Positions 9,301 through 17,419 of a stretch of 64,000 nucleotides of DNA are shown piece after piece. How positions within the stretch are numbered: position 1 is the first letter of the stretch; every line of letters starts with the position of its first letter. The notes below the pieces were generated by a model. That model ran no database searches, was not told where the DNA came from, and saw only the letters and a program-made list of their open reading frames with translations. The DNA is from an uncultured Duncaniella sp. (GTDB taxonomy: Bacteria > Bacteroidota > Bacteroidia > Bacteroidales > Muribaculaceae), in contig CATWQI010000004.1 in the NCBI GenBank assembly GCA_958352885.1, positions 248,001 through 312,000 on the forward strand, written 5' to 3'. The position numbers and the translations under genes were made by a program.

Positions 9301-9959
9301 GGATTCTGGGCGGAGCCTCTCAAATCCGGATGCTCGGGGTTCATGGCACGCCGGCGAAATTCCTCCACCTTCTCCTGATTGACTAATGGACGGATGGACT
9401 CATAATCAATAACATCTATAGTATCCATCTCAGATGATGTGCGCCATCCGTCAAAAAAGTGCAACACCGGCAGTGACCCTTCTATGGCAGCGAGATGGGC
9501 TACAAGGGCCAAGTCCATGGTCTCCTGGACGGATGCCGATACAATCTGGGTAAATCCTGTGGCTCGGCAAGCCATCACATCCTGATGGTCTCCGAAAATG
9601 GACAGTGCGTGAGTGGCGAGCGAACGGCAGCCTACATGGAACACCGCCGGAAGCAGTTCTCCCGCTATCTTGTACATGTTTGGTATCATGAGCATCAATC
9701 CCTGTGAGGCAGTGAATGTGGTGGCGAGTGTCCCGGCAGCAAGTGCTCCGTGTACAGCACCCGCAGCCCCGAGCTCACTTTCCATTTCATGCACGTCAAG
9801 AGCCTGCCCCCAGATGTTTTTCCTGCCGTGCATACCCCATTGCTGTGCTGTCTGCCCCATTGAGGCTATCGGCGTGATAGGGTAGATGGTAGCTACTTCG
9901 CTAAGAGCGAAAGCCACATGTGCGGCGGCTGTGCATCCGTCAAGTATCTGTTTGTTCAT
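6342..9959 (-). CDS. nifJ: Pyruvate:ferredoxin (flavodoxin) oxidoreductase, single chain
   Basis: A 1205-residue one-chain enzyme that converts pyruvate and CoA to acetyl-CoA and CO2, passing two electrons to ferredoxin. Domain order is standard: pyruvate-binding N-terminus (YPITPIASMGQ), a transketolase-C-like domain, the gamma domain, a 2[4Fe-4S] ferredoxin domain (CVECTECSLVCP near residue 692 and CLGCSSCSIICP near 755), then the TPP domain with GDGWAYDIDFGG near 970. The last 90 residues hold an Asn/Ser/Pro-rich linker before a charged helix. It is the last gene after frc, oxc and the AEC transporter gene on the same strand. The 73-base gap holds a hairpin and no promoter I can recognise, so readthrough is likely. 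A 2-oxoacid other than pyruvate cannot be excluded. Confidence 0.93.
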   Translation of the reverse strand: MNKQILDGCTAAAHVAFALSEVATIYPITPIASMGQTAQQWGMHGRKNIWGQALDVHEMESELGAAGAVHGALAAGTLATTFTASQGLMLMIPNMYKIAGELLPAVFHVGCRSLATHALSIFGDHQDVMACRATGFTQIVSASVQETMDLALVAHLAAIEGSLPVLHFFDGWRTSSEMDTIDVIDYESIRPLVNQEKVEEFRRRAMNPEHPDLRGSAQNPDVYFQNREASNRYYDAFPAIVQAAMDKVATVTNRQYHLVDYYGAPDADRIIVIMGSGADVVSETVAYLNREKGYKVGVIKIRLYRPFPVKAFVKALPKTVKIIAAMDRTKEPGAQHEPLCLDVISAVSTIPGFRPQVTGGRYGLSSKEFNPSMVKAIFDELATDTPRPSFTVGINDDVTNLSLEVKEQIETNVTADSYQTILYGIGNDGTVGGTKQVATILGNEASLYAQAYFSYSAKKSGGYTISQLRISRHPITSAYSISEADYVGCHKTSYIHRFSMVDKVKAGGIFVLNSPWDAGEMVKKLPLRIRKTIADKKIRFYNIDADKIAAQVGLLPRINMPMEIVFLYLSKLMPFDDAYNALEDTIRTSYMHEGGDVVEKNLKAIAMAVGAIKEIDYGAIEGWSTVNDTPVKRPVKFANPALKKFIETVHTPCIKGLGDSIPVSALTPDGTMPMGTTAYEHRRIATRVPVWNADKCVECTECSLVCPHAAIRPFILSADEAANAPEGFPMKDAHGAPELEGYKFHIQNYTEDCLGCSSCSIICPGHALTMTPIEEVLPHELPKLEWVKENVTLKDKLIAKETVNGSQLQQPCLEFSGACAGCGETPYVKLLTQLFGSDMIIANATGCSSIWGGNYPSNAYCTNPEGKGPAWGNSLFEDNAEYGYGILVATEHRRQLAMQHVKALIDSPDTLPYLKAPLEALYSARDDRELSRKAAEQLLAMMAPVKDMNPAYSELLAMADMLTRKTVWAIGGDGWAYDIDFGGLDHVLASGEPLKILVMDTECYSNTGGQTSKATPRSAVAKYSPDGKRTPKKDLGRMMMSYGNIYVASISLGANYQQAINALVEAERYPGPAIVIAYCPCINHGIRPGLGHSIVEERRAVEAGYWQLYRFNPTAGKDGNPALTIDNAIPGADNSGSNGSEPETTSPRYPNPEPVRNINDYINNEDRYADLRMVDKREAGILQPELQKDCDRTEAMLRESADKGL

Positions 9960-9980
9960 AATATCACATTAAGAGTAATG

Positions 9981-10015
9981 GGAGATAAGGGATATATGTA
10001 CAATCCCTTATCTCC
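9981..10015 (-). other. Hairpin between the AEC transporter gene and nifJ
   Basis: GGAGATAAGGGAT (9981-9993) and its perfect complement (10003-10015) give a 13-bp stem with a 9-base loop. No T tract follows on the minus strand, so it looks more like an mRNA processing or stability element, or a leaky terminator that sets different levels for nifJ. Confidence 0.55.
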
Positions 10016-10032
10016 TTAAGTAAATTGAGAAT

Positions 10033-11001
10033 TTAGAATGCTTTCAGGCACATGTCTGTAATCCATATCCAGAGCGGACAGAATCCTATGAACAGGATGA
10101 CTGATAGTGTAAGCGATGATGTGCCGGTGGCGACATATGTGTCATATTCGTCGGCAATGATAATGCCGGAGAATGCCGGAGGAAGAGCGGCTGCTACTAC
10201 AAGCATCTTAAGGTTGAGCGGATCCATGTGGAATACAAGACCCATGATAAGGATGACAGCCGGCATCATCACCATTTTGAGGATTGACCCGAGCACTGCC
10301 TGCCAGTTAAGCTGAATCTTGATGGCTGAAAGAGTTATACCGGCAGAGAATACTGCCATGGAAGCATTCGCCCCCTTGATAAGGTCAAATGAAGGACTTG
10401 CCCATTCAGGCCAGGGTATACCTACCACAACCCAGATTACGGCAAGGATAGGCGCCCATGCTACCGGCTGTTCCAACGCATGTATTACAGGCTCCCATGC
10501 GCTTTTATTTTTAGAGGAACCTGGATTCTGCTTCTCGAGTGAAGCATTCATGAGTGACAGACCGACTGGTATGCCTACTGCGTTCACAACGATACCGACA
10601 ATCGCAACAACCAAAGCAACTGACGGAGTTGTGCCGAAGATAGGCTCCAACACGGCGAATCCAAGGAATCCGATGGTAGGTGAGCCACTGATAAGAGCTG
10701 ATACGGCGGCGTCGGCACCGGTATTCTTCTTGAAACATAATAGGAACACATAGTAGACTATCATGAAGCAGAGCATGATGCCTACAAGTGAGACCAGTGA
10801 CAGCTTTATATCCTTGGCGAGCATCTCACGGCTTGCCTGGGCTATGGATACGAAAAGAGCTGCGGGAAGGGCATAGTCGAGCACGACCTTATTGAATTTC
10901 TTCGCATCATCTCCACTGAATATACCCTTCTTTCCCGAAATGTAACCTGCCAGCATCACCACTATGATAGGGACAATGGCATAAAGAATAATATGTACCA
11001 T
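10033..11001 (-). CDS. AEC-family transporter, candidate oxalate/formate carrier
   Basis: A 322-residue membrane protein of the auxin efflux carrier (AEC) family. About ten hydrophobic segments run as two five-helix halves, starting with IILYAIVPIIVVMLAGYISG. It sits directly after oxc, and frc precedes oxc. In E. coli the AEC protein YfdV has the same neighbours (yfdW = frc, yfdU = oxc). From this context it probably moves oxalate or formate across the inner membrane. That is inference: AEC proteins also carry malate and malonate, and known oxalate:formate exchangers of Oxalobacter type are MFS proteins. The family call is firm; the substrate call is moderate. Confidence 0.8.
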   Translation of the reverse strand: MVHIILYAIVPIIVVMLAGYISGKKGIFSGDDAKKFNKVVLDYALPAALFVSIAQASREMLAKDIKLSLVSLVGIMLCFMIVYYVFLLCFKKNTGADAAVSALISGSPTIGFLGFAVLEPIFGTTPSVALVVAIVGIVVNAVGIPVGLSLMNASLEKQNPGSSKNKSAWEPVIHALEQPVAWAPILAVIWVVVGIPWPEWASPSFDLIKGANASMAVFSAGITLSAIKIQLNWQAVLGSILKMVMMPAVILIMGLVFHMDPLNLKMLVVAAALPPAFSGIIIADEYDTYVATGTSSLTLSVILFIGFCPLWIWITDMCLKAF

Positions 11002-11044
11002 AACTGTATGGAGTTAAGTTTGTAATGACGTTGAAATTACTTTC

Positions 11045-11075
11045 CGGGATAGCAGATGAAATTTCCGCTACCCCG
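11045..11075 (-). other. Hairpin between oxc and the AEC transporter gene
   Basis: CGGGATAGC (11045-11053) pairs with GCTACCCCG (11067-11075), eight of nine positions. There is no T tract after it on the minus strand. Like the hairpin before nifJ, it may stabilise or cut the operon mRNA. Confidence 0.45.
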
Positions 11076-11095
11076 AAAAGTTTATCGGGAATTAC

Positions 11096-12844
11096 CTAAA
11101 CGATGATTTTCTGGAGAGGTGCCGGATTCAGGTAGCCTATGTGACCTGATTCCGCTCCGGAATCTGCCGCAAGCTGTACGTCAATCAGACATGGTTTTTT
11201 ACTTGCGATACTCTCTGTAAGTGCTTTCTGAAGTTCCTCAGGGGTCTTGACGTAATAAGTCTGTGCGCCGAAAGCCTCACCGAGCTTGTCATAACGGGCA
11301 TTGATGTCAAGGGTGGTCGGAGCCGGGTCGGAGGTCTTGTCCAAAGGTACTCCGACGCCATTATAAATACCTCCGTTGTTGAATATCACGACAGTGACAG
11401 GCAACTTGAAGCGGCAGGCTGTGGAGAAGTCCATACCGGAAAATCCGAAAGCCGAGTCTCCTTCTATGGCAACCACCGACTTACCGGTAGCAACGGCGGC
11501 TCCTACCATTGACCCCATGCCCATACCCATGATGGCCCATGTGGCACAGTCGACACGGTGGCGCGGGAGCGACATGTTGATGGCATCGCGGGTGTCGTCA
11601 AGTGTGTTGGCCCCTTCATTGACGAGTATGACGTCAGGATTGGCCTCGATGATAGGCTTGATAACACCGAGAGCGGTCCAGTGGTGCATTGGCATGGCTG
11701 ATTTTGCAGCCTCGAGACGTGCGCTGAACTTTGCGTCCTTGGCTTTGGTTTCTGCCTGCAGGGAAGGTACCCATTCCGGATCCGCGCTCATCTTGGCTCC
11801 TTCCATCTTGGCGAGGATTGCATCAAGGGCAAGCCCCATGTCTCCTACCACCGGCGCGGCGATAGGAACGTTGACATCTATTTCCTGCGGTTCGACGTCA
11901 AGCTGGATAAACTTCATATCCGGGTTCCATTTGCCCTTGCCGAATGAGAGCAGCCAGTTGAGGCGGGCACCGAGCATTACCACCACATCAGACTTCTCCA
12001 TGATGGTAGAGCGGCATGACAAGGCGCTGAGTGGTCCTGCGTCCGGCATAAGTCCCTTAGCCATTGACATGGGGAAATAAGGTATGTTATATTTCTCTAT
12101 CAGGGTCTTAATTTTGTCGTCGACCTGTGCGTAAGCCGCACCCTTGCCGAGCACGATAGCCGGACGTTTTGCGGAGGTGAGCAGTTCGACTGCCCTGTCT
12201 ATAGCCGCCTGATTCGGTACGACGGGCGAGTATAAATCTACTGGCTGGTAGAACAGCTTTTCTGCGTCCTCACGGTTCATAACCTGACCGAGGGCAGGAG
12301 TTGTCATGTCGATATATACACCGCCGGGACGACCTGAAATGGCAGCCCTGTATGCACGTGCTACTGCTGAAGGGATATCCTCAGCCTTGCTGCATCTGAA
12401 GGCGGCTTTTACAAGCGGTTTTGCGGTGTTATACTGATCGAGCTGCTCGTAGGTACCCATATTCATGTCGACCATATGCGGGTCGCTCGCACCTGAAATC
12501 TGAATCATAGGGTAACAGTTGACAGTGGCATTGGCGGTGGCTGTCAAGCCGTTGAGAAAGCCAAGTGATGATACTGTCATCAGCACACCCGGTTTCTTTG
12601 TCAGGTAGCCGTCGGTTGCGGCTGCCATTCCTGCCTGCTGCTCATGGCGGAAACCGACGAATCTGATGCCTTGTCCCTGTATAAGGTATGCCGCTTCTGT
12701 GATAGGTATGCCGACAAGTCCATATACTGTATCTATACCCACATTTTTAAGAGCTCTGGCAAGTATGTACATACCGGTCACCTGTTCAGGGAAGTGAGGA
12801 GTGGGATTTGTGCCCTGTGGAGAGGGGTTAGTAGTATTTGACAT
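11096..12844 (-). CDS. oxc: Oxalyl-CoA decarboxylase
   Basis: A 582-residue TPP enzyme that turns oxalyl-CoA into formyl-CoA and CO2. The ATG at 12844 is chosen because upstream in-frame starts are only TTG and the resulting length fits the family (about 565-580). The N-terminal PYR domain has the catalytic Glu region (GFRHEQQAGMAA). The central domain follows, and the TPP motif GDSAFGFSGMDF starts near residue 461, with the paired Asn (IFNNGG) about 25 residues on. It acts with Frc, which lies upstream on the same strand with a 130-base gap. The two form a cycle in which formyl-CoA returns CoA to new oxalate, consuming a proton each turn. Confidence 0.95.
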   Translation of the reverse strand: MSNTTNPSPQGTNPTPHFPEQVTGMYILARALKNVGIDTVYGLVGIPITEAAYLIQGQGIRFVGFRHEQQAGMAAATDGYLTKKPGVLMTVSSLGFLNGLTATANATVNCYPMIQISGASDPHMVDMNMGTYEQLDQYNTAKPLVKAAFRCSKAEDIPSAVARAYRAAISGRPGGVYIDMTTPALGQVMNREDAEKLFYQPVDLYSPVVPNQAAIDRAVELLTSAKRPAIVLGKGAAYAQVDDKIKTLIEKYNIPYFPMSMAKGLMPDAGPLSALSCRSTIMEKSDVVVMLGARLNWLLSFGKGKWNPDMKFIQLDVEPQEIDVNVPIAAPVVGDMGLALDAILAKMEGAKMSADPEWVPSLQAETKAKDAKFSARLEAAKSAMPMHHWTALGVIKPIIEANPDVILVNEGANTLDDTRDAINMSLPRHRVDCATWAIMGMGMGSMVGAAVATGKSVVAIEGDSAFGFSGMDFSTACRFKLPVTVVIFNNGGIYNGVGVPLDKTSDPAPTTLDINARYDKLGEAFGAQTYYVKTPEELQKALTESIASKKPCLIDVQLAADSGAESGHIGYLNPAPLQKIIV

Positions 12845-12974
12845 ATTCTTATGGATATTAAAAAAATGAAAGGACAATCAGCAATTGAGCTTGATAGCAA
12901 GACAATTGGTAATTGTCCCCTCATTTATGTTATTACTGTTGATAGTGAGTTGTTCTCAATAAACCTAAGCTGCC

Positions 12975-14273
12975 TTACTTAGCATCCGGCTTCGGCATTG
13001 GAGTGGTTGTGTGGTTGGCTGCGAACTGGGCAATCTGTTCGTCGGTATAACCATAAGCCTTAAGTACTTCGGATGTGTTGCCGCCGAGTTCAGGACACGG
13101 TCCGTAAGTAGGCTGGTAATTGGAAAGGGTGAACGGACAGCCGACAGTGACAAATTCGCCGACTTTGCCTCCCTGATTGATTTTTACAAGAGTATTTCCG
13201 TCATAGAGGCTCTGGTCATCCATGATTTCCTTGGTTGACAATACGGGACCAACGGGCACACCTGCTTTAGAAAGTATCTCGGTGACTTCAAACTTATCTT
13301 TGGTGATGGTGAAGCCTTCGATACGTTTGTAGATTTCCTGTTTATGTTTGTCTCGTGCATCGGCGGTATTGAAGTCGGGATTTGTAAGCCAGTCGTCAAA
13401 GCCGAGAGCCTTGGCGGCAAGTTCAAATTGCTTGGCACCGCGCTGGAGTATGACGTAGACATAAGCATTGGGGTCAGTTTCCCAGCCTTTACATTTATAT
13501 GTCCAGCCGAGCACACCGCTGCCTTCCTGGTTACCGCTTCGAGGTACGAAATCGCCGAACTTCTCTGAGGGATACTGCGGGAATTGGGTAAGATAACCGA
13601 TACGGTCAAGTGTGAGCTGGTCACGGGTCTTGATACGGCAGAGGTTCAAGCACGCATTGTGCATGGACTGATATACATAACAGCCTTCGCCGGTCTTCTC
13701 ACGCTGGAGAAGTGCAGAAAGCACGCCTATAAGAAGGTGCATACCGGAGTTGGAGTCACCAAGAGCGGCGCCTGACTGAGTAGGAACATTGTCAGGACCT
13801 GACCACCATCCGGTGGTAGAGGCGGCACCTGCTGTTACCTGTGCGACCGGCTCGTATGCCTTCAAGTCTTTGAATTTGGATGAGAGAGGGAATCCCTTGA
13901 TTGTACCATAGATACATTTAGGGTTAAGCTTGTGTACCTCTTCCCAGCTGAATCCGAGTTTGTCCATTGCCCCGGGATGGAGGTTCTCGATAAACACGTC
14001 GGCTGTCTGAAGCAGTTTTGTAAGGATTGCCTTGCCGTCGGGGGTTTTGGCATCAAGGGCGAGTGACTTTTTGTCTGAGTTAAGCTGTAAGAAATAGTAG
14101 CTCGGGCAATCCGGGTCAAACTGTAATTCCTTACGGGTTGCGTCGCCTACACCGGGACGTTCGATTTTAATTACATCTGCGCCAAGCCATGCAAGCATCT
14201 GGGTACATGAAGGACCTGACTGCACTTCTGTGAAGTCAATAACTTTGATTCCTTGTAAAGGAGCTGTATTCAT
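12975..14273 (-). CDS. frc: Formyl-CoA:oxalate CoA-transferase
   Basis: A 432-residue class III CoA-transferase (CaiB/BaiF family) that moves CoA from formyl-CoA to oxalate. The N-terminal Rossmann part has VIDFTEVQSGPSCTQML and LGADVIKIERPG. The catalytic aspartate is Asp173 in GAALGDSNSGMH, matching Asp169 of the Oxalobacter enzyme. The glycine-rich gate region of Frc proteins is present. It is the first gene of the minus-strand block frc-oxc-transporter-nifJ. The 138-base gap to the divergent chromate transporter gene holds the promoters; I could not pick a clean frc promoter. The last 10 residues (TTTPMPKPDAK) are a loose tail. Confidence 0.94.
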   Translation of the reverse strand: MNTAPLQGIKVIDFTEVQSGPSCTQMLAWLGADVIKIERPGVGDATRKELQFDPDCPSYYFLQLNSDKKSLALDAKTPDGKAILTKLLQTADVFIENLHPGAMDKLGFSWEEVHKLNPKCIYGTIKGFPLSSKFKDLKAYEPVAQVTAGAASTTGWWSGPDNVPTQSGAALGDSNSGMHLLIGVLSALLQREKTGEGCYVYQSMHNACLNLCRIKTRDQLTLDRIGYLTQFPQYPSEKFGDFVPRSGNQEGSGVLGWTYKCKGWETDPNAYVYVILQRGAKQFELAAKALGFDDWLTNPDFNTADARDKHKQEIYKRIEGFTITKDKFEVTEILSKAGVPVGPVLSTKEIMDDQSLYDGNTLVKINQGGKVGEFVTVGCPFTLSNYQPTYGPCPELGGNTSEVLKAYGYTDEQIAQFAANHTTTPMPKPDAK

Positions 14274-14379
14274 AATAGTAAATAGTTAAGTAAAGTTTTA
14301 CGTGTGTTAATCATTTTACTTTTAGAACAACATGATATGTGAAAAGTTGCCGTTTTAGCATTCTTTCTCACATTTTTTG

Positions 14380-14387
14380 TAATTTTG
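14380..14387 (+). promoter_or_regulatory. Possible -7 box for the chromate transporter pair
   Basis: TAATTTTG lies 24 bases before the ATG at 14412. No TTG sits at the usual distance, so support is partial. It rules out a translation start at the in-frame TTG at 14385. Confidence 0.45.
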
Positions 14388-14411
14388 CACTCCGAAATCA
14401 ATATAGTAATA

Positions 14412-15014
14412 ATGAACAATATATTCGTTAAACTTTTTCTCACATTTTTTAAGATTGGAGCTTTCACATTCGGCGGCGGATGGGCTATGATTTCAATCAT
14501 TGAGAAAGAGGTCGTAGACAAGAATCATTGGATAGAGAAGGATGAGTTCCTTGATTTGCTCGCTGTGGCTCAATCGTTGCCAGGTGTGTTTGCTGTCAAT
14601 ATATCTGTAGCTGTAGGTGACAAGCTTCGCGGGATGAAGGGGGCGGTGGTAGCCTCTATAGGTACCATACTTCCGTCATTTCTGATTATTCTCTGCATTG
14701 CCATATTTCTCACTCCTGATTTGATAAAGAATAATCCTACTTTATCCGCTATATTCATGGGTATCCGTCCTGCTGTGGTTGCGCTGATTATCGCCCCGGT
14801 TATTTCGTCTGCAAAATCAGCGAAAATCGGGTGGAAAACTGTTGCGATACCCGTTTTGGTCGCTCTGCTTATATGGTCGAAGCTTCCTGTGGTATCTAAC
14901 CCGATTTTATATATTGTATTGGGCGGTTTCTTTGGATGGTTGTGGTTTTCCCGTCATCACAAAGCATTAAAGGAGGTTGAGCAGGAGATACGAAAGGAGG
15001 ATGAGAAGTTATGA
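14412..15014 (+). CDS. chrA: Chromate transporter (CHR), subunit 1
   Basis: A 200-residue single-domain CHR protein. It has the family start FLTFFKIGAFTFGGGWAMI and about five to six hydrophobic segments. The start is the ATG at 14412, because the -7 box overlaps the alternative TTG at 14385. The stop overlaps the next start by four bases (ATGA). In the short-chain form of this family two half-size proteins, inserted in opposite orientations, make the transporter. Known members export chromate or take up sulfate-like anions. In a strict gut anaerobe the true substrate may be another oxyanion. Adjacency to the oxalate genes is divergent and gives no firm link. Confidence 0.87.
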   Translation: MNNIFVKLFLTFFKIGAFTFGGGWAMISIIEKEVVDKNHWIEKDEFLDLLAVAQSLPGVFAVNISVAVGDKLRGMKGAVVASIGTILPSFLIILCIAIFLTPDLIKNNPTLSAIFMGIRPAVVALIIAPVISSAKSAKIGWKTVAIPVLVALLIWSKLPVVSNPILYIVLGGFFGWLWFSRHHKALKEVEQEIRKEDEKL

Positions 15015-15580
15015 TATATCTTAGACTTATATGGTCCTATCTTAAAATCGGGCTTTTCGGCTTCGGTGGCGGTTATGCGATGCTTGCTCTGATAGAACGG
15101 GAAATAGTAGGCCCGGGTTGGATTACAGAGCAGATGTTTACCGATATTGTCGCCATATCACAGATGACCCCGGGACCAATCGGAATTAATTCGGCGACCT
15201 ATATAGGCTATGTTGCTCCCGGAGAGTATTCTGCGGCTTATTCGTCCCCTGTGTTTGGCATATTGGGGTCATTGTTGTGTACGCTGGTTGTGGTTCTTCC
15301 TTCGTTCCTGCTGGTGGCTTACACAAGCCATCTTATTCATAAGCATAAGGATAGCGTAGTGGTCAAGGGCATATTTGCCGGTCTGCGTCCGGTGGTGGTC
15401 GGACTCATAGCTTCGGCTGCATTGCTGCTTATGAATGCCGCTAATTTCGGAGAGACCACCATGCAGGTGTGCTGGAGCATAGCATTGTGCGTTGCAGCGT
15501 TCGTGATGGTATATTGGCTCAAGTGGCATCCTATTTTAATTATATGTCTTGCCGGTGTCGCCGGTTGGTTGATTTACTAA
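15011..15580 (+). CDS. chrA: Chromate transporter (CHR), subunit 2
   Basis: A 189-residue second CHR half, starting inside the stop of the first by ATGA overlap, which implies translational coupling and equal amounts. The signature LIWSYLKIGLFGFGGGYAML opens the protein, ISQMTPGPIGINSATYIGY follows near residue 55, and five to six hydrophobic segments are present. folC begins only 10 bases later, so all three may share a message, though folC has no functional tie to anion transport. Family assignment is firm; the transported ion is not shown by the sequence. Confidence 0.87.
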   Translation: MIYLRLIWSYLKIGLFGFGGGYAMLALIEREIVGPGWITEQMFTDIVAISQMTPGPIGINSATYIGYVAPGEYSAAYSSPVFGILGSLLCTLVVVLPSFLLVAYTSHLIHKHKDSVVVKGIFAGLRPVVVGLIASAALLLMNAANFGETTMQVCWSIALCVAAFVMVYWLKWHPILIICLAGVAGWLIY

Positions 15581-15590
15581 TATCAGGATT

Positions 15591-16883
15591 ATGGAATATC
15601 AGGAAGCCATAGATTATCTTTACAATTCATTACCGGTATTCCAGCGCATCGGCGCTGCGGCTTATAAGCCGGGTCTCGGAACATCTCTTGCGCTGGACAA
15701 TATGTTCGGCAATCCTCACAGAAGATATCCCTCTATCCATGTTGCCGGTACAAACGGAAAAGGGTCCACAGCCCATACCCTTGCAGCTGTGTTGCAGAGT
15801 GCCGGTTATAGGACCGGGCTATACACCTCTCCGCACCTGTTTGATTTCAGGGAGCGCATACGTGTCAATGGAGAGATGATAACCCGTGAGGCGGTGGTTT
15901 CATTTGTGGAACGCTGGCTTGAATTGCATTCTCTGGAGGATAATGCAGGATTGACCCCGTCGTTCTTTGAACTCACCTCGACAATGGCTTTCGAGTATTT
16001 TGCCGAATGCGGTGTGGATGTGGCTGTTATTGAGACCGGGCTTGGAGGTCGGCTTGACAGCACAAATATCATCACTCCGGTGCTGAGTGTGATTACAAAT
16101 ATTTCACTTGACCATACGTCGCTCCTGGGTGACACATTGGAAAAGATTGCGTTTGAAAAGGCGGGAATAATCAAGTCTGGAGTTCCGGTAGTGATAGGGG
16201 AGTGGCAGCGTGACACCGCGCCCGTGTTTGAGAAAAAGGCAGAGGAATGTGGGGCGCAGTTGGTTTATGCTCCACCCGTCAGTGGTGAGCATACCGGGGA
16301 CCATATCCTATATACGGCTACTGAATATGGTGAAATCTCAGGGGAGCTTGCCGGGGATTATCAGATAAAGAATACGGCTACTGTGCTTGCTGCGGTTCGT
16401 GAGCTCCGCAAGATGTCGTTTGAAATCGGCGATGAGGCAGTCAGAACAGGTTTTGCCAATGTCACCGGGCTTACCGGCTTGATGGGAAGGTGGATGAAGA
16501 TAGGTGAAAATCCTCTCACTGTCTGTGATACCGGTCATAATGCCGGAGGCTGGGAATATATTGTACGTCAGCTTGACAAACGTACATCCGGCACCGTGCA
16601 TCTGATTATCGGGTTTGCTGCTGATAAGGAGATTTCTATTGTGCTTGATATGATAAAAAGACTGGAAGTGCCTGTGAAACTATATTTCGCCGCTCCTTCA
16701 GTCAAGCGTGGGCTTGAGGCAGAAAAACTGGCTGCGGCTGCGGCTGAACATGGTCTTGCGGGGATTGCAACCCCTGATGTGAATCAAGCGCTTGAAATGG
16801 CGAGACAGAATGCCGACCCGTCGGATGATATGATTTTCATAGGCGGGAGCAATTTCCTTATAGCTGATTTGAAGCTAATGTAG
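15591..16883 (+). CDS. folC: Dihydrofolate synthase / folylpolyglutamate synthase
   Basis: A 430-residue Mur-ligase-family enzyme that adds glutamate to dihydropteroate and then extends the polyglutamate tail of folates in the cytoplasm. The ATP loop HVAGTNGKGST spans residues 50-60. The folate-site region is followed by GLGGRLDSTN and NISLDHTSLLGDT, and the C-terminal domain has CDTGHNAGGW. Length is normal. It follows the chromate transporter pair by 10 bases. Its 3' end overlaps the convergent CYTH gene by 26 bases, so no terminator fits between them. Confidence 0.93.
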   Translation: MEYQEAIDYLYNSLPVFQRIGAAAYKPGLGTSLALDNMFGNPHRRYPSIHVAGTNGKGSTAHTLAAVLQSAGYRTGLYTSPHLFDFRERIRVNGEMITREAVVSFVERWLELHSLEDNAGLTPSFFELTSTMAFEYFAECGVDVAVIETGLGGRLDSTNIITPVLSVITNISLDHTSLLGDTLEKIAFEKAGIIKSGVPVVIGEWQRDTAPVFEKKAEECGAQLVYAPPVSGEHTGDHILYTATEYGEISGELAGDYQIKNTATVLAAVRELRKMSFEIGDEAVRTGFANVTGLTGLMGRWMKIGENPLTVCDTGHNAGGWEYIVRQLDKRTSGTVHLIIGFAADKEISIVLDMIKRLEVPVKLYFAAPSVKRGLEAEKLAAAAAEHGLAGIATPDVNQALEMARQNADPSDDMIFIGGSNFLIADLKLM

Positions 16884-17316
16884 AGTTATAGTATGCCGGG
16901 TCGCCTGTGACTTCAATTCCTATGAACGGCGGTAGTGCCGGCTCCGCATCCGGCTCTGGCATTTCGACTTCGGCGATGATGAGCCCGTCGTGTCGTCCGT
17001 GAAATTCGTCAACCTCCCATATGAATCCTTCGTAGGGGACATAATAGCGTGTTTTATCAATGGAGAAGCCACCGGTAAGGCTTTGCGCCATCTCGATTGC
17101 GTCGTCGACCGGGATAGGATATTCCCACTCGTCACGGACGTGACCGGTGGTGATGCCCTTTACGGTTATAAATGCTGCATCGTCAGTAATACGGATGCGT
17201 ACTGTGGCTTCGGGTTTGTCGGATAGATAGGTCTGCCTGATTCGTTTGGTGCGATTTGCCATTTTGGCAAATGTCCTGTCTGTAACGAGGAATTTTCGTT
17301 CAATTTCTTTTGCCAT
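16858..17316 (-). CDS. CYTH domain phosphohydrolase
   Basis: A 152-residue CYTH protein. The defining ExExK motif is at residues 4-8 (EIERK), followed by alternating basic and acidic strand motifs (RIRQTYLS, TVRIRITDDAAFITVKG, YYVPYEGFIWEVDEFHG) that line the tunnel holding a triphosphate. Members hydrolyse inorganic triphosphate or thiamine triphosphate with Mg or Mn. Bacterial members of this length are usually inorganic triphosphatases, but substrate cannot be told from the sequence. The last 26 bases overlap the folC 3' end on the opposite strand. Its start overlaps the -33 box of the divergent DUF5686 gene promoter. Confidence 0.85.
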   Translation of the reverse strand: MAKEIERKFLVTDRTFAKMANRTKRIRQTYLSDKPEATVRIRITDDAAFITVKGITTGHVRDEWEYPIPVDDAIEMAQSLTGGFSIDKTRYYVPYEGFIWEVDEFHGRHDGLIIAEVEMPEPDAEPALPPFIGIEVTGDPAYYNSTLASNQL

Positions 17317-17341
17317 ATTCTCGATTTTATGCCTAATTTTG
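17310..17341 (+). promoter_or_regulatory. Promoter of the DUF5686 protein gene
   Basis: TTG at 17310-17312, a 21-base spacer and TAATTTTG at 17334-17341 fit the Bacteroidota consensus. The ATG is 78 bases downstream. Confidence 0.65.
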
Positions 17342-17419
17342 CAAAGTTAAAAAAGATTGTTGCCCTTTACAAATTTGCGGCAGGTCAAAATTTTTTTGTT
17401 TTCAATAGATACTTTTTTC

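Noticed and set aside
6342..9959. nifJ product as an oxalate oxidoreductase
   Set aside because: Known oxalate oxidoreductase is a multi-subunit enzyme of acetogens; this is a standard one-chain pyruvate-type enzyme, so only genomic linkage supports the idea.
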